Source: Sphingomonas sp. So64.6b (GTDB lineage: Bacteria; Pseudomonadota; Alphaproteobacteria; Sphingomonadales; Sphingomonadaceae). Taken from it: a stretch of DNA of 64,000 bases. The stretch covers positions 3,658,001 to 3,722,000 of the forward strand of contig NZ_CP048817.1 in the NCBI RefSeq assembly GCF_014171475.1, written 5' to 3'. Positions 1 through 9,466 of this stretch are shown here, piece by piece; within the stretch, counting starts at the first letter, position 1, and each line of letters opens with the position of its first letter. The notes under the pieces were generated by a model, which saw nothing but the letters and a program-made list of their open reading frames with translations, ran no database searches and was not told where the DNA came from. A program made the translations under genes and the position numbers.

Positions 1-1038
1 ATCTTCCTGCAAGGTCGTGCCCAATTGGCGTAACATATCGCCCAATTTGCCGCTCATCGCAGCATTGGGGTCGCGTGCGACCTTGAGCAGGCTGGCGCGA
101 GCGCTTTCCCACATGCCGTCGAGCCAAAGCTGCATCGCGGGATTATCGATCAGGTCGGCCTTGAGCGCCTCGACCTTGGCGCGCATCTTCGGGTCGTATT
201 GCAGGTCATAGGCAAGCACCTCGAGCCCTTCCTCCGCCTTGGCGCGCAATGGATGATCGGGATCGTCGGCCATGTCGTTGACCAGCCCGTCGAGCCCGGA
301 AATGATCTTATCGGCGAGCGTCTCGTCGAGACCGGTCCAGCGCAGGACCGACCCGGCGCGTTCATGCACCATCGCACGCACCAGATGTTCGTTCGAGCTG
401 AGCACCTGCGCCGCCCAGCGGATAATCCCGTCGAGCAGCGGCAAATGACGTTTCTCGGCAATCGCCGCGGTCAGCGCCTGGCCAAGCAACGGCGAAACCT
501 CGAGCGTGCGCAACCGCTGACCGATCGCCCCTTTGACCATGCCACCGAGACGCTGCGGGTCGAACGCCTCAAGCATGTTCGCGACCAGTCCGGAGGCGCC
601 ACGCCGCAACCGCCCCTCGCTGCCGGCCGGTGCGGAAAGCCAGCGCCCCGCCGCCGAGGCGACATCGAGCTGCCGCATGCGCCGCGCGACCACGCCGGGA
701 ATGAGGAAATTGTCACGCAGGAACTGCGCCAGCGTATCGCCGATGCGGTCCTTGTTGCGCGGGATGATCGCGGTGTGCGGAATAGGCAGGCCGAGTGGGT
801 GGCGGAACAGCGCGGTCACCGCGAACCAGTCGGCCAGCCCGCCGACCATCGCCGCTTCGGCAAAGGCGCGAATAAAACCGATCGCCGGATGCCCCCCCAT
901 TGATGAAGCATCGAGCGCGCGGGTCGCGAGGAACACTGCCGCCATCGCAACGAGCAGGCCGGTGGCAACGATTCGCATCCGACGCAGCCCCGCAGGCACG
1001 GCTTCTGCGTTGCGGGATGCGCGGGCGAGCAGCTTCAT
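1..1038 (-). CDS. DUF445 family membrane protein (YjiN-like), 3' end outside window
   Basis: The reading frame is open from the ATG at 1038 to the left edge (346 codons), so the C-terminus is missing. Residues about 21-40 form one membrane segment. It is followed by the conserved DUF445 core GGLADWFAVTALFRHP near residue 66 and IPRNKDRIGDTL near 92, then a long helical region. The family is found widely in bacteria; its members are inner-membrane proteins of unknown biochemical role. The gene lies downstream of and co-directional with the RND efflux operon, separated from it by a terminator-like hairpin, so it is probably expressed separately. The family call rests on the N-terminal motif and on overall length. 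Confidence 0.85.
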   Translation of the reverse strand, partial: MKLLARASRNAEAVPAGLRRMRIVATGLLVAMAAVFLATRALDASSMGGHPAIGFIRAFAEAAMVGGLADWFAVTALFRHPLGLPIPHTAIIPRNKDRIGDTLAQFLRDNFLIPGVVARRMRQLDVASAAGRWLSAPAGSEGRLRRGASGLVANMLEAFDPQRLGGMVKGAIGQRLRTLEVSPLLGQALTAAIAEKRHLPLLDGIIRWAAQVLSSNEHLVRAMVHERAGSVLRWTGLDETLADKIISGLDGLVNDMADDPDHPLRAKAEEGLEVLAYDLQYDPKMRAKVEALKADLIDNPAMQLWLDGMWESARASLLKVARDPNAAMSGKLGDMLRQLGTTLQED

Positions 1039-1044
1039 GGGTGA

Positions 1045-1070
1045 AACAATCCCCGAAACCGGGGATTGTT
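1045..1070 (-). terminator. Hairpin after the RND efflux operon
   Basis: A perfect 11-bp stem (arms AACAATCCCCG and its complement) closes a 4-base loop, 25 bases after the RND permease stop. On the minus strand it is followed by a short TTTC stretch, not a long T run, so it is a moderate candidate for a terminator. It also sits 7 bases upstream of the DUF445 start codon, so it could influence that gene's translation instead. Confidence 0.55.
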
Positions 1071-1094
1071 CAAGTGCGAAGGCCTTTTAACACG

Positions 1095-4000
1095 TCACTC
1101 TGCGGGATGCGGGAGGTCATCACCGGACTTTGGCCCGCCGATCCGTGTCGGTGCGGACGGCAAATGCGGCCGCGGATCATGGTCGATCACCGGCATGCCG
1201 TCGTCGCCCGGCTTATAGGTCAACAGGCCGCGACGCAGCTTCGGTCCGATCCATTTCTCGACCCCGACCGCGAGGCTGAAGCTGGCCGGCACGATCAGCA
1301 AGGTGAGGATCGTCGACAGGGTCAAGCCGCCGATCACCGTGATGCCCATCGGCGCGCGCCAGGAGCCATCGCCGCCCAGCGACAAGGCGGTCGGGACCAT
1401 GCCGGCGACCATCGCGACCGTGGTCATGACGATCGGCTGAGCACGCTTGTGCCCGGCATCGATGATCGCGGTTGAAACATCGACGCCCTTCTCGATCTCC
1501 TCGAGCGCGAAGTCGATCAGCAGGATCGAATTCTTGGCGACGATGCCGAGCAGCATGAGCAGACCGATGAACACCGGCATCGACAACGGATTGCCCGTCA
1601 CGAGCAGCGCGATCAGTCCACCGAGCGGCGCCAGCAGCAACGAGCCCATGTTGACCAAAGGCGGCAAAACGCGGCGATAAAGCAGCACCAGCACCGCGAA
1701 CACCAGGCCGACGCCGGCAATCACCGCCGTAATGAAGTTGCTGACCATCTCCGCCTGCCATTTGGTCTGGCCGAGCGTCAGTTCGCCGACGCCGATCGGC
1801 AGGTTCTTCATGGTTGGCAACGCGTGGATCTTGGTTTGCGCCGTACCGCTGACTACGCCCGGGGCAAGGTCGGTGCCGACGGTGATCTGACGCTGCTGCG
1901 CGACGCGTTCGATTTTGGTCGGTCCGGCGCCGAAGCCGATATCCGCAATCACATTAAGCGGAACAGAACCACCCGTAGCGGTGGCGACCGGTAGATTCTG
2001 AATCGTCGACAGGCGTTCGCGCGCATTCTCGTCGAGCGCGACACGGATCGGCACCTGGCGATCCGACAGCGAGAATTTCGCGCTGTTCTGGTCGATATCG
2101 CCCAGTGTCGCGATGCGGATCGCATTCGATAGCGCTGCCGTCGTGACGCCGAGATTGGCAGCCAGGTCGAGCCGGGGCTTGATGACGATCTCCGGTCGCT
2201 GGAGATCACCGCTGATCCGCGGCGCGACGAGCTCCGGCAGCTGGGCCATTTCGCGTACGAGCTTGACCGCCGTGTCGTTGAGCAGCTTGGGATCGTCGCC
2301 ACCAAGCACGATGGTCAATGCGCGACCACTGCCGCCCCAGCCATTTTGCGAACGGAAGGTGACGCGCGCATCGGCAATCGCGTTGAGCTTTGGCGCGAGT
2401 TTCTGTTCGAACTGGGTGCTGGTCAGGCCCTTGTCCTTGTTGAACAGCGCGACCACCCGGCCATTGCCGACAAAGGAGCGCGAATAGACCGATTTCACCG
2501 CCGGCTTTTCCGCCGCGAGGATATCGGCGACCTGCTTGACCACCTTGCTGGTCTGTTCGAGCGTCGTGCCCGGCACCATCTCCACCAGCGCCGTTGTCGC
2601 GTCCTGATCCTGTTCAGGCTGGAAGGTCATCGGCAGGAAATATCCGCACACCACGGTGAGCGCGAGTGCGGTCACCCCGCCGACCACCGCCGACCAGCGA
2701 TGCCGGAGCGTCCATTTGAGCGTGGCGAGATAGCCATGCATCAGCCGCCCCTCGCCATGTTCGGCATGGCCGAAGGCTTTCAGGAAATAGGCCGCGATCA
2801 TCGGCGTCAAAAGGCGCGCGACGGCAAGGCTCATCAGTACCGCGGCGACGACGGTCAGGCCGAAATTCTTGAAAAACTGACCCGACACGCCGGGCATCAA
2901 ACCGACTGGCAGGAACACCGCGACGATCGCCATGGTGGTGGCAAGCACGGCGAGACCGATCTCGTCCGCGGCGTCGATCGACGCCTGATAGGCGGTCTTG
3001 CCCATGCGCATGTGGCGGACGATATTCTCGATCTCGACGATCGCGTCATCGACCAGCACGCCGGCCACGAGGCTGAGCGCAAGTAGGGTCAACTGATTGA
3101 GGTTGAACCCCATCAATTCCATGAACCAGAAGGTTGGGATTGCCGACAAGGGAATGGCGAGCGCGGAGATGACCGTCGCGCGCCAGTCACGCAAGAACAG
3201 GAACACCACCAGGACCGCGAGCAGCGCGCCTTCGATCAACGCTTCGATCGCGCTGTGATATTGCGATTCGGCATATTGGGTTTCGTTGAAGATCAGCTGG
3301 AACTGGACCTTCGGGTTACGCTTCTGCAGGTCCGCCAACTTCTTCTCGGCGGCGTGGAACACGGCCACGTCCGACGCGCCCTTGGCGCGCTGGAAATCGA
3401 AGGTGACGACTTGCTTGCCGTCGAATGACGATTCCGAACGCTGTTCGGCATAAAGGTCGCGCACGCGCCCGATATCGGCAAGGCGCACGGTTCGTCCGCC
3501 GCCGACCGAGATCTGCGTCTGGCCAAGTTCATAGGCATTCTTGGCGTTGCCGAGCACACGGACCGATTGCTCCGATCCGGCAATCTCCGCACGGCCGCCG
3601 GCGGCGTTGAGATTGACCTGGCGAAGCTGTTGATTGACCTGACTCGCTGTCAGCCCTTGCGCCTGCAGTTTGAGCGGATCGAGGATGATACGAATTTCGC
3701 GACTGACGCCGCCGTTGCGGCTGACCGTCGCCATGCCGGGAACCGATAACAGCTCCTTGCTGACATTATTATCGATGTACCAGCTAAGCTGTTCGATCGT
3801 CATGTCGGAGGTGATCGCGGAATAGCTGGCGAGATCGTTGCCGCTGGTGTTCGCACGATAGATTTGCGGCTCGAGAATACCGTCGGGCAGGTCGCTGCGA
3901 ATCTGCGTGATCGCGTCGCGAATATCGATCACGGCCCGATCGATCGGCGTGCCGATATTGAGCTGGATCTGCGTGACCGAGCTGCCCTCGGTCACGGTCG

Positions 4001-4253
4001 AGCTGATCTCGTCAATCCCCTGCAAGCTGCGCACGGCGGATTCGACGCGCTGCGTGACTTGTGTCTCAAGCTCGGTCGGTGCGGCGCCCGGTTGGCTGAT
4101 CACGACGATCGCCATCGGGAAATCGATGTCCGGGTCGTTGTTGACCTGCATGCTCATGAAACTGAAGACCCCGGCGATCGACAGCGCGATGAACAGCACG
4201 ATCGACGGCACCGGGTTGCGGATCGACCAGGCCGAGATGTTCCGGAAATTCAT
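1095..4253 (-). CDS. Efflux RND transporter permease subunit (AcrB/MdtB type)
   Basis: This 1052-residue protein is the proton-driven inner-membrane pump of a tripartite efflux system. It has the usual length and order: first membrane segment at residues 10-35 (SIRNPVPSIVLF), porter domain, then a bundle of membrane segments. Near residue 400 the motif GVLVDDAIVEIENI carries the paired Asp of the proton relay. A second porter and membrane half follow (GIVAKNSILLIDFALEEIE near 930). It begins 5 bases after the stop of the adaptor gene, so the two form an operon. No outer-membrane TolC-like gene is in the window. The substrate cannot be told from sequence; RND pumps of this subclass export drugs, dyes or metals. 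Confidence 0.93.
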   Translation of the reverse strand: MNFRNISAWSIRNPVPSIVLFIALSIAGVFSFMSMQVNNDPDIDFPMAIVVISQPGAAPTELETQVTQRVESAVRSLQGIDEISSTVTEGSSVTQIQLNIGTPIDRAVIDIRDAITQIRSDLPDGILEPQIYRANTSGNDLASYSAITSDMTIEQLSWYIDNNVSKELLSVPGMATVSRNGGVSREIRIILDPLKLQAQGLTASQVNQQLRQVNLNAAGGRAEIAGSEQSVRVLGNAKNAYELGQTQISVGGGRTVRLADIGRVRDLYAEQRSESSFDGKQVVTFDFQRAKGASDVAVFHAAEKKLADLQKRNPKVQFQLIFNETQYAESQYHSAIEALIEGALLAVLVVFLFLRDWRATVISALAIPLSAIPTFWFMELMGFNLNQLTLLALSLVAGVLVDDAIVEIENIVRHMRMGKTAYQASIDAADEIGLAVLATTMAIVAVFLPVGLMPGVSGQFFKNFGLTVVAAVLMSLAVARLLTPMIAAYFLKAFGHAEHGEGRLMHGYLATLKWTLRHRWSAVVGGVTALALTVVCGYFLPMTFQPEQDQDATTALVEMVPGTTLEQTSKVVKQVADILAAEKPAVKSVYSRSFVGNGRVVALFNKDKGLTSTQFEQKLAPKLNAIADARVTFRSQNGWGGSGRALTIVLGGDDPKLLNDTAVKLVREMAQLPELVAPRISGDLQRPEIVIKPRLDLAANLGVTTAALSNAIRIATLGDIDQNSAKFSLSDRQVPIRVALDENARERLSTIQNLPVATATGGSVPLNVIADIGFGAGPTKIERVAQQRQITVGTDLAPGVVSGTAQTKIHALPTMKNLPIGVGELTLGQTKWQAEMVSNFITAVIAGVGLVFAVLVLLYRRVLPPLVNMGSLLLAPLGGLIALLVTGNPLSMPVFIGLLMLLGIVAKNSILLIDFALEEIEKGVDVSTAIIDAGHKRAQPIVMTTVAMVAGMVPTALSLGGDGSWRAPMGITVIGGLTLSTILTLLIVPASFSLAVGVEKWIGPKLRRGLLTYKPGDDGMPVIDHDPRPHLPSAPTRIGGPKSGDDLPHPAE

Positions 4254-4258
4254 ATCGA

Positions 4259-5443
4259 TCAGCTCCCGGTCTTAGCGGCGCTCTTGGCGACGATCGGCGT
4301 CACTTTCTGCCCTGGATTGAGGAACGCGCCGGCCGACACCACGACCCGCTCGGTACCGGCCAGCCCGGAGGCGACCGCAACTCCCGAATCGGACACCGCG
4401 CCGACCTTGACGTCACGCCGTACCACCTTGTCATCCTGGCCGATGACATAGACGAAATTGCCGCGATCGTCACTCAGCACCGCCGATTCCGGCAGTTGCG
4501 GCGAAGTCGCGGCGCCACTGGTGATCTCTGCTGCGGCGAAACCGCCCGGACGAAGCGCCGGATTATAGGTCAGCGCAATACGGGCGGTGCCCTGGCGGGT
4601 CTGTGGATCGATGATCGGCGACACCTGCCACACTTCGCCGGCGAAGCTTTCCTTGCCGCCGACCGGCGTCACTTTCGCGCGTACGCCAACGCCGAGCCCG
4701 GCAAGATCGGTCTCGCTGAGCGCCGCCAGCATTTCCATTTCGCCGCCCTTGGCCATGCGGAACAGGACGCCAGAGCCCGAGCTCACGATCTGACCAGGTT
4801 CGACGCTACGCGTCAGCACCAGACCGGCGGCGGGCGCGCGGATGTCGAGACGGCCGGTACGGGCATTCTGCTCGCTCAATGTCGCCTGGGCGACACGGAC
4901 ACGCGCCAGCGCCGCATCGCGGGTCGCCGCCTTGCGCTCGAGATCGGCCTTGGAAATGAAGCCGCGATTGACCAGCTGTTGTGCACGGTTGAGTTCGGAC
5001 TGGGCGATCGCCGCATCCGAACGTGCCACGCTGATCTGCGCCGCCAGGGATGCCGCCGTCTGGGTCTGCACCGAACGGTCGACCGTGGCGAGCACCTGCC
5101 CCGCGCCGACCCACTGGCCGGGTTCGACCAGCACGCGCGTTACCATGCCACCTTCTCCGGCGACGCCGACGGGCATTTCGCGTCGTGCGGCAAGCGAGCC
5201 GGTGGCTGACAGGACACGCGGCACCAGCGTGGTGCCGGGGATCATGACGGTCACATTGGGCAATTGCTCGACATGCTTTTCCTCGGGCTTCTTGCCGAAG
5301 CCGAAAGCGAACCAGGCGGCCACGGCAAGCAGCAGCACGACCACCGCGCCGACGATCCACCAGATCAGGTTGGAGCGCGGCGCTCCGCTACCGGGAAGCG
5401 CCAGCCGTCCGTCATTTTCGAACGTCGCCGATTCGTAGTTCAT
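4259..5443 (-). CDS. Efflux RND transporter periplasmic adaptor subunit (membrane fusion protein)
   Basis: The 394-residue adaptor bridges the RND pump to an outer-membrane channel. The open frame continues upstream to 5641, but the ATG at 5443 is preferred. It begins MNYESATFEND, has GGGGAAAG about 9 bases upstream, and places a single membrane anchor (LIWWIVGAVVVLLLAVAAWF) near residues 28-50. Lipoyl-like halves flank a coiled-coil hairpin (QISVARSDAAIAQSELNRA and the following 60 residues), followed by the beta-barrel domain (VEPGQIVSSGSGVLF). An alternative start is the ATG at 5470. It is the first gene of the operon with the permease, transcribed from the 240-bp divergent gap before the GlsB-like gene. 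Confidence 0.92.
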   Translation of the reverse strand: MNYESATFENDGRLALPGSGAPRSNLIWWIVGAVVVLLLAVAAWFAFGFGKKPEEKHVEQLPNVTVMIPGTTLVPRVLSATGSLAARREMPVGVAGEGGMVTRVLVEPGQWVGAGQVLATVDRSVQTQTAASLAAQISVARSDAAIAQSELNRAQQLVNRGFISKADLERKAATRDAALARVRVAQATLSEQNARTGRLDIRAPAAGLVLTRSVEPGQIVSSGSGVLFRMAKGGEMEMLAALSETDLAGLGVGVRAKVTPVGGKESFAGEVWQVSPIIDPQTRQGTARIALTYNPALRPGGFAAAEITSGAATSPQLPESAVLSDDRGNFVYVIGQDDKVVRRDVKVGAVSDSGVAVASGLAGTERVVVSAGAFLNPGQKVTPIVAKSAAKTGS

Positions 5444-5683
5444 CTGGTCCACTTTCCCCGTCCCGGCCATCCGCTGGCCCAAATTCCGTGGGACTGTATT
5501 AGCGAAATAAGTCACCGACCTCAATAGGCCGTTTTCACCGGCGCGCGGCCTGCCCTTTTTTGCGTCTCGCCGCAAGCGGGACCAACCGTTGCGGTAAAGA
5601 AACGGGTTGCATTGATCAGCCTTGAGGAGGACGTTCCGCACGGACTCGCGACGCAGCGGGCCGATTAAGATGGGAGTGAAGCG

Positions 5684-5947
5684 ATGCTCGCAAGTGGAAT
5701 CATCGGGTGGTTGTTGATCGGCCTGGTGGCCGGCATTCTCGGCAAGATTATCATGCCCGGCAAAGATCCGGGCGGCTTTATCGTCACGATTCTGATCGGC
5801 ATCGCGGGCGCGTTGCTCGGCGGCTATCTCGCGCCGATGCTCGGCTGGCAGCCCAATGCGGTGTGGGAACGCTATGCCGCGGCGACTGCCGGTGCCGTGA
5901 TATTGCTGGCGCTGTACCGTCTGGTGATGACGCGCCGCGTGCGCTGA
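5684..5947 (+). CDS. GlsB/YeaQ/YmgE family stress-response membrane protein
   Basis: An 87-residue, very hydrophobic protein with about three membrane segments. It carries the family pattern WLLIGLVAGILGKIIMPG at the N-terminus, then IVTILIGIAGALLGG. Members of this transglycosylase-associated family are small inner-membrane proteins linked to general stress; their mechanism is unknown. A clear Shine-Dalgarno GGGAG precedes the ATG. A second member lies 0.9 kb downstream on the other strand (6838-7092), with a SIMPL gene between them. Codon use matches its neighbours. Confidence 0.9.
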   Translation: MLASGIIGWLLIGLVAGILGKIIMPGKDPGGFIVTILIGIAGALLGGYLAPMLGWQPNAVWERYAAATAGAVILLALYRLVMTRRVR

Positions 5948-6059
5948 TCCAATCGCCCGTTCGTTCAGTTTATCTGTTCGTTCAGCTTAGGTTGGCCCGC
6001 GCGGCGTCAGATTATGTCACGCGGGCCAATCGGCCTGAAATACGACGGGAGTTTTTAAA

Positions 6060-6779
6060 ATGAAGTTGATCGCGTCCGCATTGGCGCTCGCCGCGCTGCC
6101 ACTTGCCTCCGCCCCCGCAAGCGCGCAGGTCGTGCCGCAGATGCTGCCAGATGGTACCATATTGGATGTAACGGCCACCGGCCAAACGACGCGCGTGCCG
6201 GACATCGCGACGATTCGCGCCGGTGTGGTGACTCAGGCGGCGACCGCCGGCGCTGCGCTTGGCGACAATGCGCAGGCGATGGCCCGCGTCCTCGCCGCGC
6301 TGAAGCGCGCCGGGATCGAGGCGCGCGACGTGAACACCGCCAATGTCGGACTCAGCCCGCAATATCGCTACGCCGAGAATCAGGCGCCGGTGATCACCGG
6401 ATATCAGGCGACCAACACCGTGTCGGTGCGGTTTCGCGACATCGCCAAGTCGGGCGCGATTCTCGACGCGCTGGTCAAGGAGGGTGCGAACCAGATCGAC
6501 GGCCCCAATCTGGCGATCGACAAGCCCGACACCGCGCTCGACGAGGCGCGCACCGATGCGGTCAAACGCGCCCGCGCGCGCGCCGAACTCTATGCGCGTG
6601 CCGCCGGCCTGACCGTGTCGCGGATCATATCGATCACCGAAAATGGCGAGAATGCGGGCGGGTCGCCGCAGCCGCCAATGCTCTACGCACGCGCCAAAGA
6701 GGCCGATGCCTCGACTCAGGTCGCGGCGGGTGAAACCAACGTGACGGTGGCCGTCAATGTCCGTTTCCTGCTGAAATAA
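6060..6779 (+). CDS. SIMPL (DUF541) domain periplasmic protein
   Basis: 239 residues with a cleavable signal peptide (MKLIASALALAALPLASAPASA), then one SIMPL domain. Recognisable elements are VTATGQTTRVPDIATIRAGV after the signal, the long central stretch YQATNTVSVRFRDI, and the closing repeat VTVAVNVRFLLK. The family has been tied to oxidative-stress tolerance and to outer-membrane or periplasmic locations in other bacteria, without a defined activity. GGGAG lies 8 bases before the ATG. The gene is monocistronic and ends in a strong bidirectional hairpin. Confidence 0.88.
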   Translation: MKLIASALALAALPLASAPASAQVVPQMLPDGTILDVTATGQTTRVPDIATIRAGVVTQAATAGAALGDNAQAMARVLAALKRAGIEARDVNTANVGLSPQYRYAENQAPVITGYQATNTVSVRFRDIAKSGAILDALVKEGANQIDGPNLAIDKPDTALDEARTDAVKRARARAELYARAAGLTVSRIISITENGENAGGSPQPPMLYARAKEADASTQVAAGETNVTVAVNVRFLLK

Positions 6780-6783
6780 CGAA

Positions 6784-6814
6784 ACGGGCCGCCCGACGGT
6801 GTCGGGCGGCCCGT
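6784..6814. terminator. Bidirectional terminator hairpin
   Basis: A perfect 14-bp GC-rich stem (arm ACGGGCCGCCCGAC) with loop GGT sits between the convergent SIMPL and YeaQ-like genes. There is no T run on either side, as is common for sphingomonad hairpins. Its position between two convergent stops supports a terminator role. Confidence 0.7.
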
Positions 6815-6837
6815 GATGTTCGCCTCTGACGGTCGTT

Positions 6838-7092
6838 CTAGCGAACGCTGCCGCGACGGACCAGATTGACGATCGCGAGCAGGATCACCGCACCGATCAG
6901 CGAATAGAGGAATGTAGTGACAGTGATCACCTGATTGATGCCGCCGCCAAACAGGAACGATGCGATTACCGATCCGATGATACCGACGACGATGTTCAGG
7001 ATGATGCCCTGTTGCCCGTCTGTGCGCATGATCATGCTGGCGAGCCAGCCACAAACGCCACCAACAACGAGCCAAACGATAAGACCGACCAT
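6838..7092 (-). CDS. GlsB/YeaQ/YmgE family stress-response membrane protein, second copy
   Basis: 84 residues, all membrane-like, starting MVGLIVWLVVGGVCGWLASMI and containing the family's GIILNIVVGIIGSVIASFLFGG. It is a clear paralogue of the protein at 5684-5947 but not a recent duplicate: the shared glycine pattern is kept while most other residues differ. It is convergent with the SIMPL gene. Function is unknown beyond the family's association with stress. Confidence 0.9.
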   Translation of the reverse strand: MVGLIVWLVVGGVCGWLASMIMRTDGQQGIILNIVVGIIGSVIASFLFGGGINQVITVTTFLYSLIGAVILLAIVNLVRRGSVR

Positions 7093-7186
7093 AATACCCT
7101 CCGTTGACGCCCATCGATTGGGCTGACGGGGGGAAAGACTCGCCAGACGGGGAATTTGTTCCGGTAGCGGTTTTAAATTGGGCCGA

Positions 7187-7486
7187 TCAGTATTTCTGCT
7201 GCCGCTCGTAAAGCGAGCGATAATGCTGGATCCGCGTGACGCGCAGGCCGGGCATACCCGAGCGATCGATCGCCCGCTGCCAGCCGGCGAATTCCTCCAC
7301 CGTCAGATTATAACGTGCACAAACCTCGTCAACCGTCATCAGGCCGCCATTCACCGCGGCGACGACTTCGGCCTTGCGGCGCACGACCCAGCGTGTCGTT
7401 TCGGGTGGGGGCAGGCTGTCCAGGGTCAGCGGCTCGCCGAGCGGACCGATCACCTTGGCTGGACGTATTTTCTGGTTCTCGATCAT
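7187..7486 (-). CDS. sciP: SciP-type DUF1153 transcriptional regulator
   Basis: 99 residues from the ATG at 7486. The core is RPAKVIGPLGEPLTLDSLPP, then TTRWVVRRKAEVVAAV and a helix-turn-helix-like stretch (LMTVDEVCARYNLTVEEFAG), then WQRAIDRSGMPGLR. This is the conserved pattern of DUF1153. In Caulobacter the family member SciP is a small CtrA-inhibiting protein that helps time the cell cycle and motility genes; the same role here is inferred. The frame is open further upstream, but homology begins at MIENQ. The 103-bp gap before it separates it from a small unknown gene on the same strand. Confidence 0.85.
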   Translation of the reverse strand: MIENQKIRPAKVIGPLGEPLTLDSLPPPETTRWVVRRKAEVVAAVNGGLMTVDEVCARYNLTVEEFAGWQRAIDRSGMPGLRVTRIQHYRSLYERQQKY

Positions 7487-7589
7487 TCTCAACCTCGATC
7501 GGGGCGGGGGGCCCCCTCTCATCAATTCACTAACGGCATTTACGCTGCGGACTTGAACACGGGCTAAAGCGGCTCGGTAAACAGCGTCT

Positions 7590-7820
7590 TCATATCTCTC
7601 TCCAGCGGATGATCGCGCTGGCCATCCCGACATTGAACGCGCCATGCAGCGGTGCGAACAGATTGGCGGCGACGGCCGGCGTTTCGATCAGGCGCGACTG
7701 GAACAGAGCGGTTGGGCTTGCCGCTTGTCGCGCGGTGATCCCGACCATCATCACCGCCAGATCGGCCGGCAGGATGGCGACGGAAGCGTCGTGCTCGAAA
7801 CGGGAAAAGCTTAAATCCAC
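7590..7820 (-). CDS. Small hypothetical protein
   Basis: A 76-residue frame from a GTG at 7820 to a TGA, on the same strand as sciP. It has high G/C at third positions like real genes here, and a moderately hydrophobic body (ADLAVMMVGITARQAASPTA). I recognise no domain. The Shine-Dalgarno is weak. An open frame of similar length exists on the opposite strand, so coding status is uncertain. Its position just upstream of sciP, in a gap otherwise lacking a gene, is the main argument for it. Confidence 0.45.
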   Translation of the reverse strand: MDLSFSRFEHDASVAILPADLAVMMVGITARQAASPTALFQSRLIETPAVAANLFAPLHGAFNVGMASAIIRWREI

Positions 7821-7956
7821 TCAGGCGCCCTACGAAAGAATCAGCGTTGGACAGCCTTGATAGACGCTGAGGTCTAAAGGTGAGGTAAAGCCGCGCGAAA
7901 TCCTTTGGAAAGCATGTGTTTTGCAATGGGACACCCCACCCCCTATGTGCGGCGAC

Positions 7957-9081
7957 ATGATCACCGAAGGCGATTTTCAGCTCGGACCCGAGCTCAAGGG
8001 CAAGCGTATCGTCGTCGCCATGTCGGGCGGCGTGGACAGCTCGGTCGTCGCCGCCCTCGCTGCGCGCACCGGTGCTGAGACGATCGGCATCACGCTGCAG
8101 CTCTATGATCATGGCGAAGCGGTCGGCCGCGCCGGCTCCTGTTGCGCGGGCCGCGACATCCGCGATGCGCGCGCGGTGTGTGACCGGCTCGGCATTGCGC
8201 ATTATGTCTATGACCATGAATCGAGCTTTCGCGCCGATGTGATCGACGGCTTTGCCGATGAATATCTTGCCGGACGCACGCCGATTCCGTGCGTACGCTG
8301 CAATATGGGGCCAAAATTCACCGACCTGTTCGGCATGGCGCGCGACCTTGGTGCGGATTGCCTGGCGACCGGCCATTATGTCCGCCGTATCGAGGGGCCG
8401 AACGGTGCCGAACTGCACCGCGCGGTCGATCCGGCGCGCGACCAGAGTTATTTCCTGTTCGCGACGACGCAAGCTCAGCTCGATTATCTGCGCTTTCCGC
8501 TGGGCGGCCTGCCCAAGGCACGCGTACGCGAACTGGCCGCGGAACTGGGCCTCGGTGTCGCGGCCAAGCCGGATAGCCAGGATATCTGCTTCGTGCCCGA
8601 CGGCGATTATGCCTCGCTGGTCAAGAAGCTGCGGCCCGAGGCGGATACCAGTGGCGACATCGTCGACGAGGCGGGGCGCAAGCTCGGCGAGCATCGCGGC
8701 CTGATCCATTTCACCGTCGGCCAGCGCCGCGGGCTGGAGATCGGCGGCACACCTGAGCCGCTTTATGTCGTACGGCTCGACCCCGATACGCGCCGCGTCG
8801 TGGTCGGCCCGCGCACCGCGCTGGCGGTCGATGCCGCGCGTCTGACCGAGATCAACTGGATCGGTGGCGATCATGTCGGCCCGGTGACGGCCAAGGTGCG
8901 GTCGATGGCGAAGCTGGTCCCCGCCCGGCTGGAGCAGGATCGAGTGAGGTTCGATGCGCCGGAATATGGTGTCGCACCGGGTCAGGCCGCCGTGCTTTAT
9001 GCCGGTGATCGTGTTCTGGGCGGCGGCTGGATCGCGGAAACCGAGCGGGCCGAACTCGCCCTCGAACCGGCCATCGCCTGA
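7957..9081 (+). CDS. mnmA: tRNA-specific 2-thiouridylase MnmA
   Basis: The enzyme thiolates uridine 34 of the Lys, Glu and Gln tRNAs, taking sulfur from a persulfide relay and using ATP. With the ATG at 7957 it is 374 residues, typical for the family. The PP-loop SGGVDSS is at residues 23-29. The two catalytic cysteines are visible in the TPIPCVRCN region and in [18 protein letters not shown] and a C-terminal beta-barrel domain follow. The frame continues up to a TTG at 7921 with an ATG at 7945; none of the three starts has a good Shine-Dalgarno. It stands alone, convergent with the next gene. Confidence 0.95.
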   Translation: MITEGDFQLGPELKGKRIVVAMSGGVDSSVVAALAARTGAETIGITLQLYDHGEAVGRAGSCCAGRDIRDARAVCDRLGIAHYVYDHESSFRADVIDGFADEYLAGRTPIPCVRCNMGPKFTDLFGMARDLGADCLATGHYVRRIEGPNGAELHRAVDPARDQSYFLFATTQAQLDYLRFPLGGLPKARVRELAAELGLGVAAKPDSQDICFVPDGDYASLVKKLRPEADTSGDIVDEAGRKLGEHRGLIHFTVGQRRGLEIGGTPEPLYVVRLDPDTRRVVVGPRTALAVDAARLTEINWIGGDHVGPVTAKVRSMAKLVPARLEQDRVRFDAPEYGVAPGQAAVLYAGDRVLGGGWIAETERAELALEPAIA

Positions 9082-9087
9082 GACTCC

Positions 9088-9441
9088 TCAGCGCAGCTTC
9101 AGCGGCACACCTTTAAACGGCTCGGGCTGGCAGCCGAGCACGGGATCGAAGCGCGCCGAGCGGCTGGCGACCAGCGGCACCCAGGCGGTGACGGTCCGCG
9201 TCGTCGGATCGTCGGACAGCTGGATCGCCGCCATGCCGGGTTCGAAATCGGCGCGGCAGTTCCTCAGGTCGCGATTGCCGATATAACGGCAAGCGCAAGC
9301 GACGCGCGCGGCGTAGGCGGTGCCAAGCTCGAGCTGCGGCGTCATCGCGCGGGCATAGAGCCAGCCGCCGCCGAGCAGTGCCGCGAACAGCACCGCAATG
9401 GCCGATAGAATCCAGACCTTGCGGGAACGCCTTGCCTTCAT
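9088..9441 (-). CDS. Membrane-anchored hypothetical protein
   Basis: 117 residues from the ATG at 9441. A basic N-terminus (MKARRSRK) is followed by one membrane anchor (VWILSAIAVLFAALLGGGWLY). The outside part carries four cysteines (VACACRYIGNRDLRNC and GCQPEP), which could form disulfides in the periplasm. I do not recognise the family. It is divergent from the serine hydrolase at 9467 with only 25 bases between the starts, so the two may be co-regulated. Confidence 0.7.
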   Translation of the reverse strand: MKARRSRKVWILSAIAVLFAALLGGGWLYARAMTPQLELGTAYAARVACACRYIGNRDLRNCRADFEPGMAAIQLSDDPTTRTVTAWVPLVASRSARFDPVLGCQPEPFKGVPLKLR

Positions 9442-9466
9442 CGGTGCGCACCCTATCGTTACGGCG

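Noticed and set aside
7564..8874. 436-codon open frame on the minus strand
   Set aside because: Mostly antisense to mnmA, whose motifs are unambiguous.
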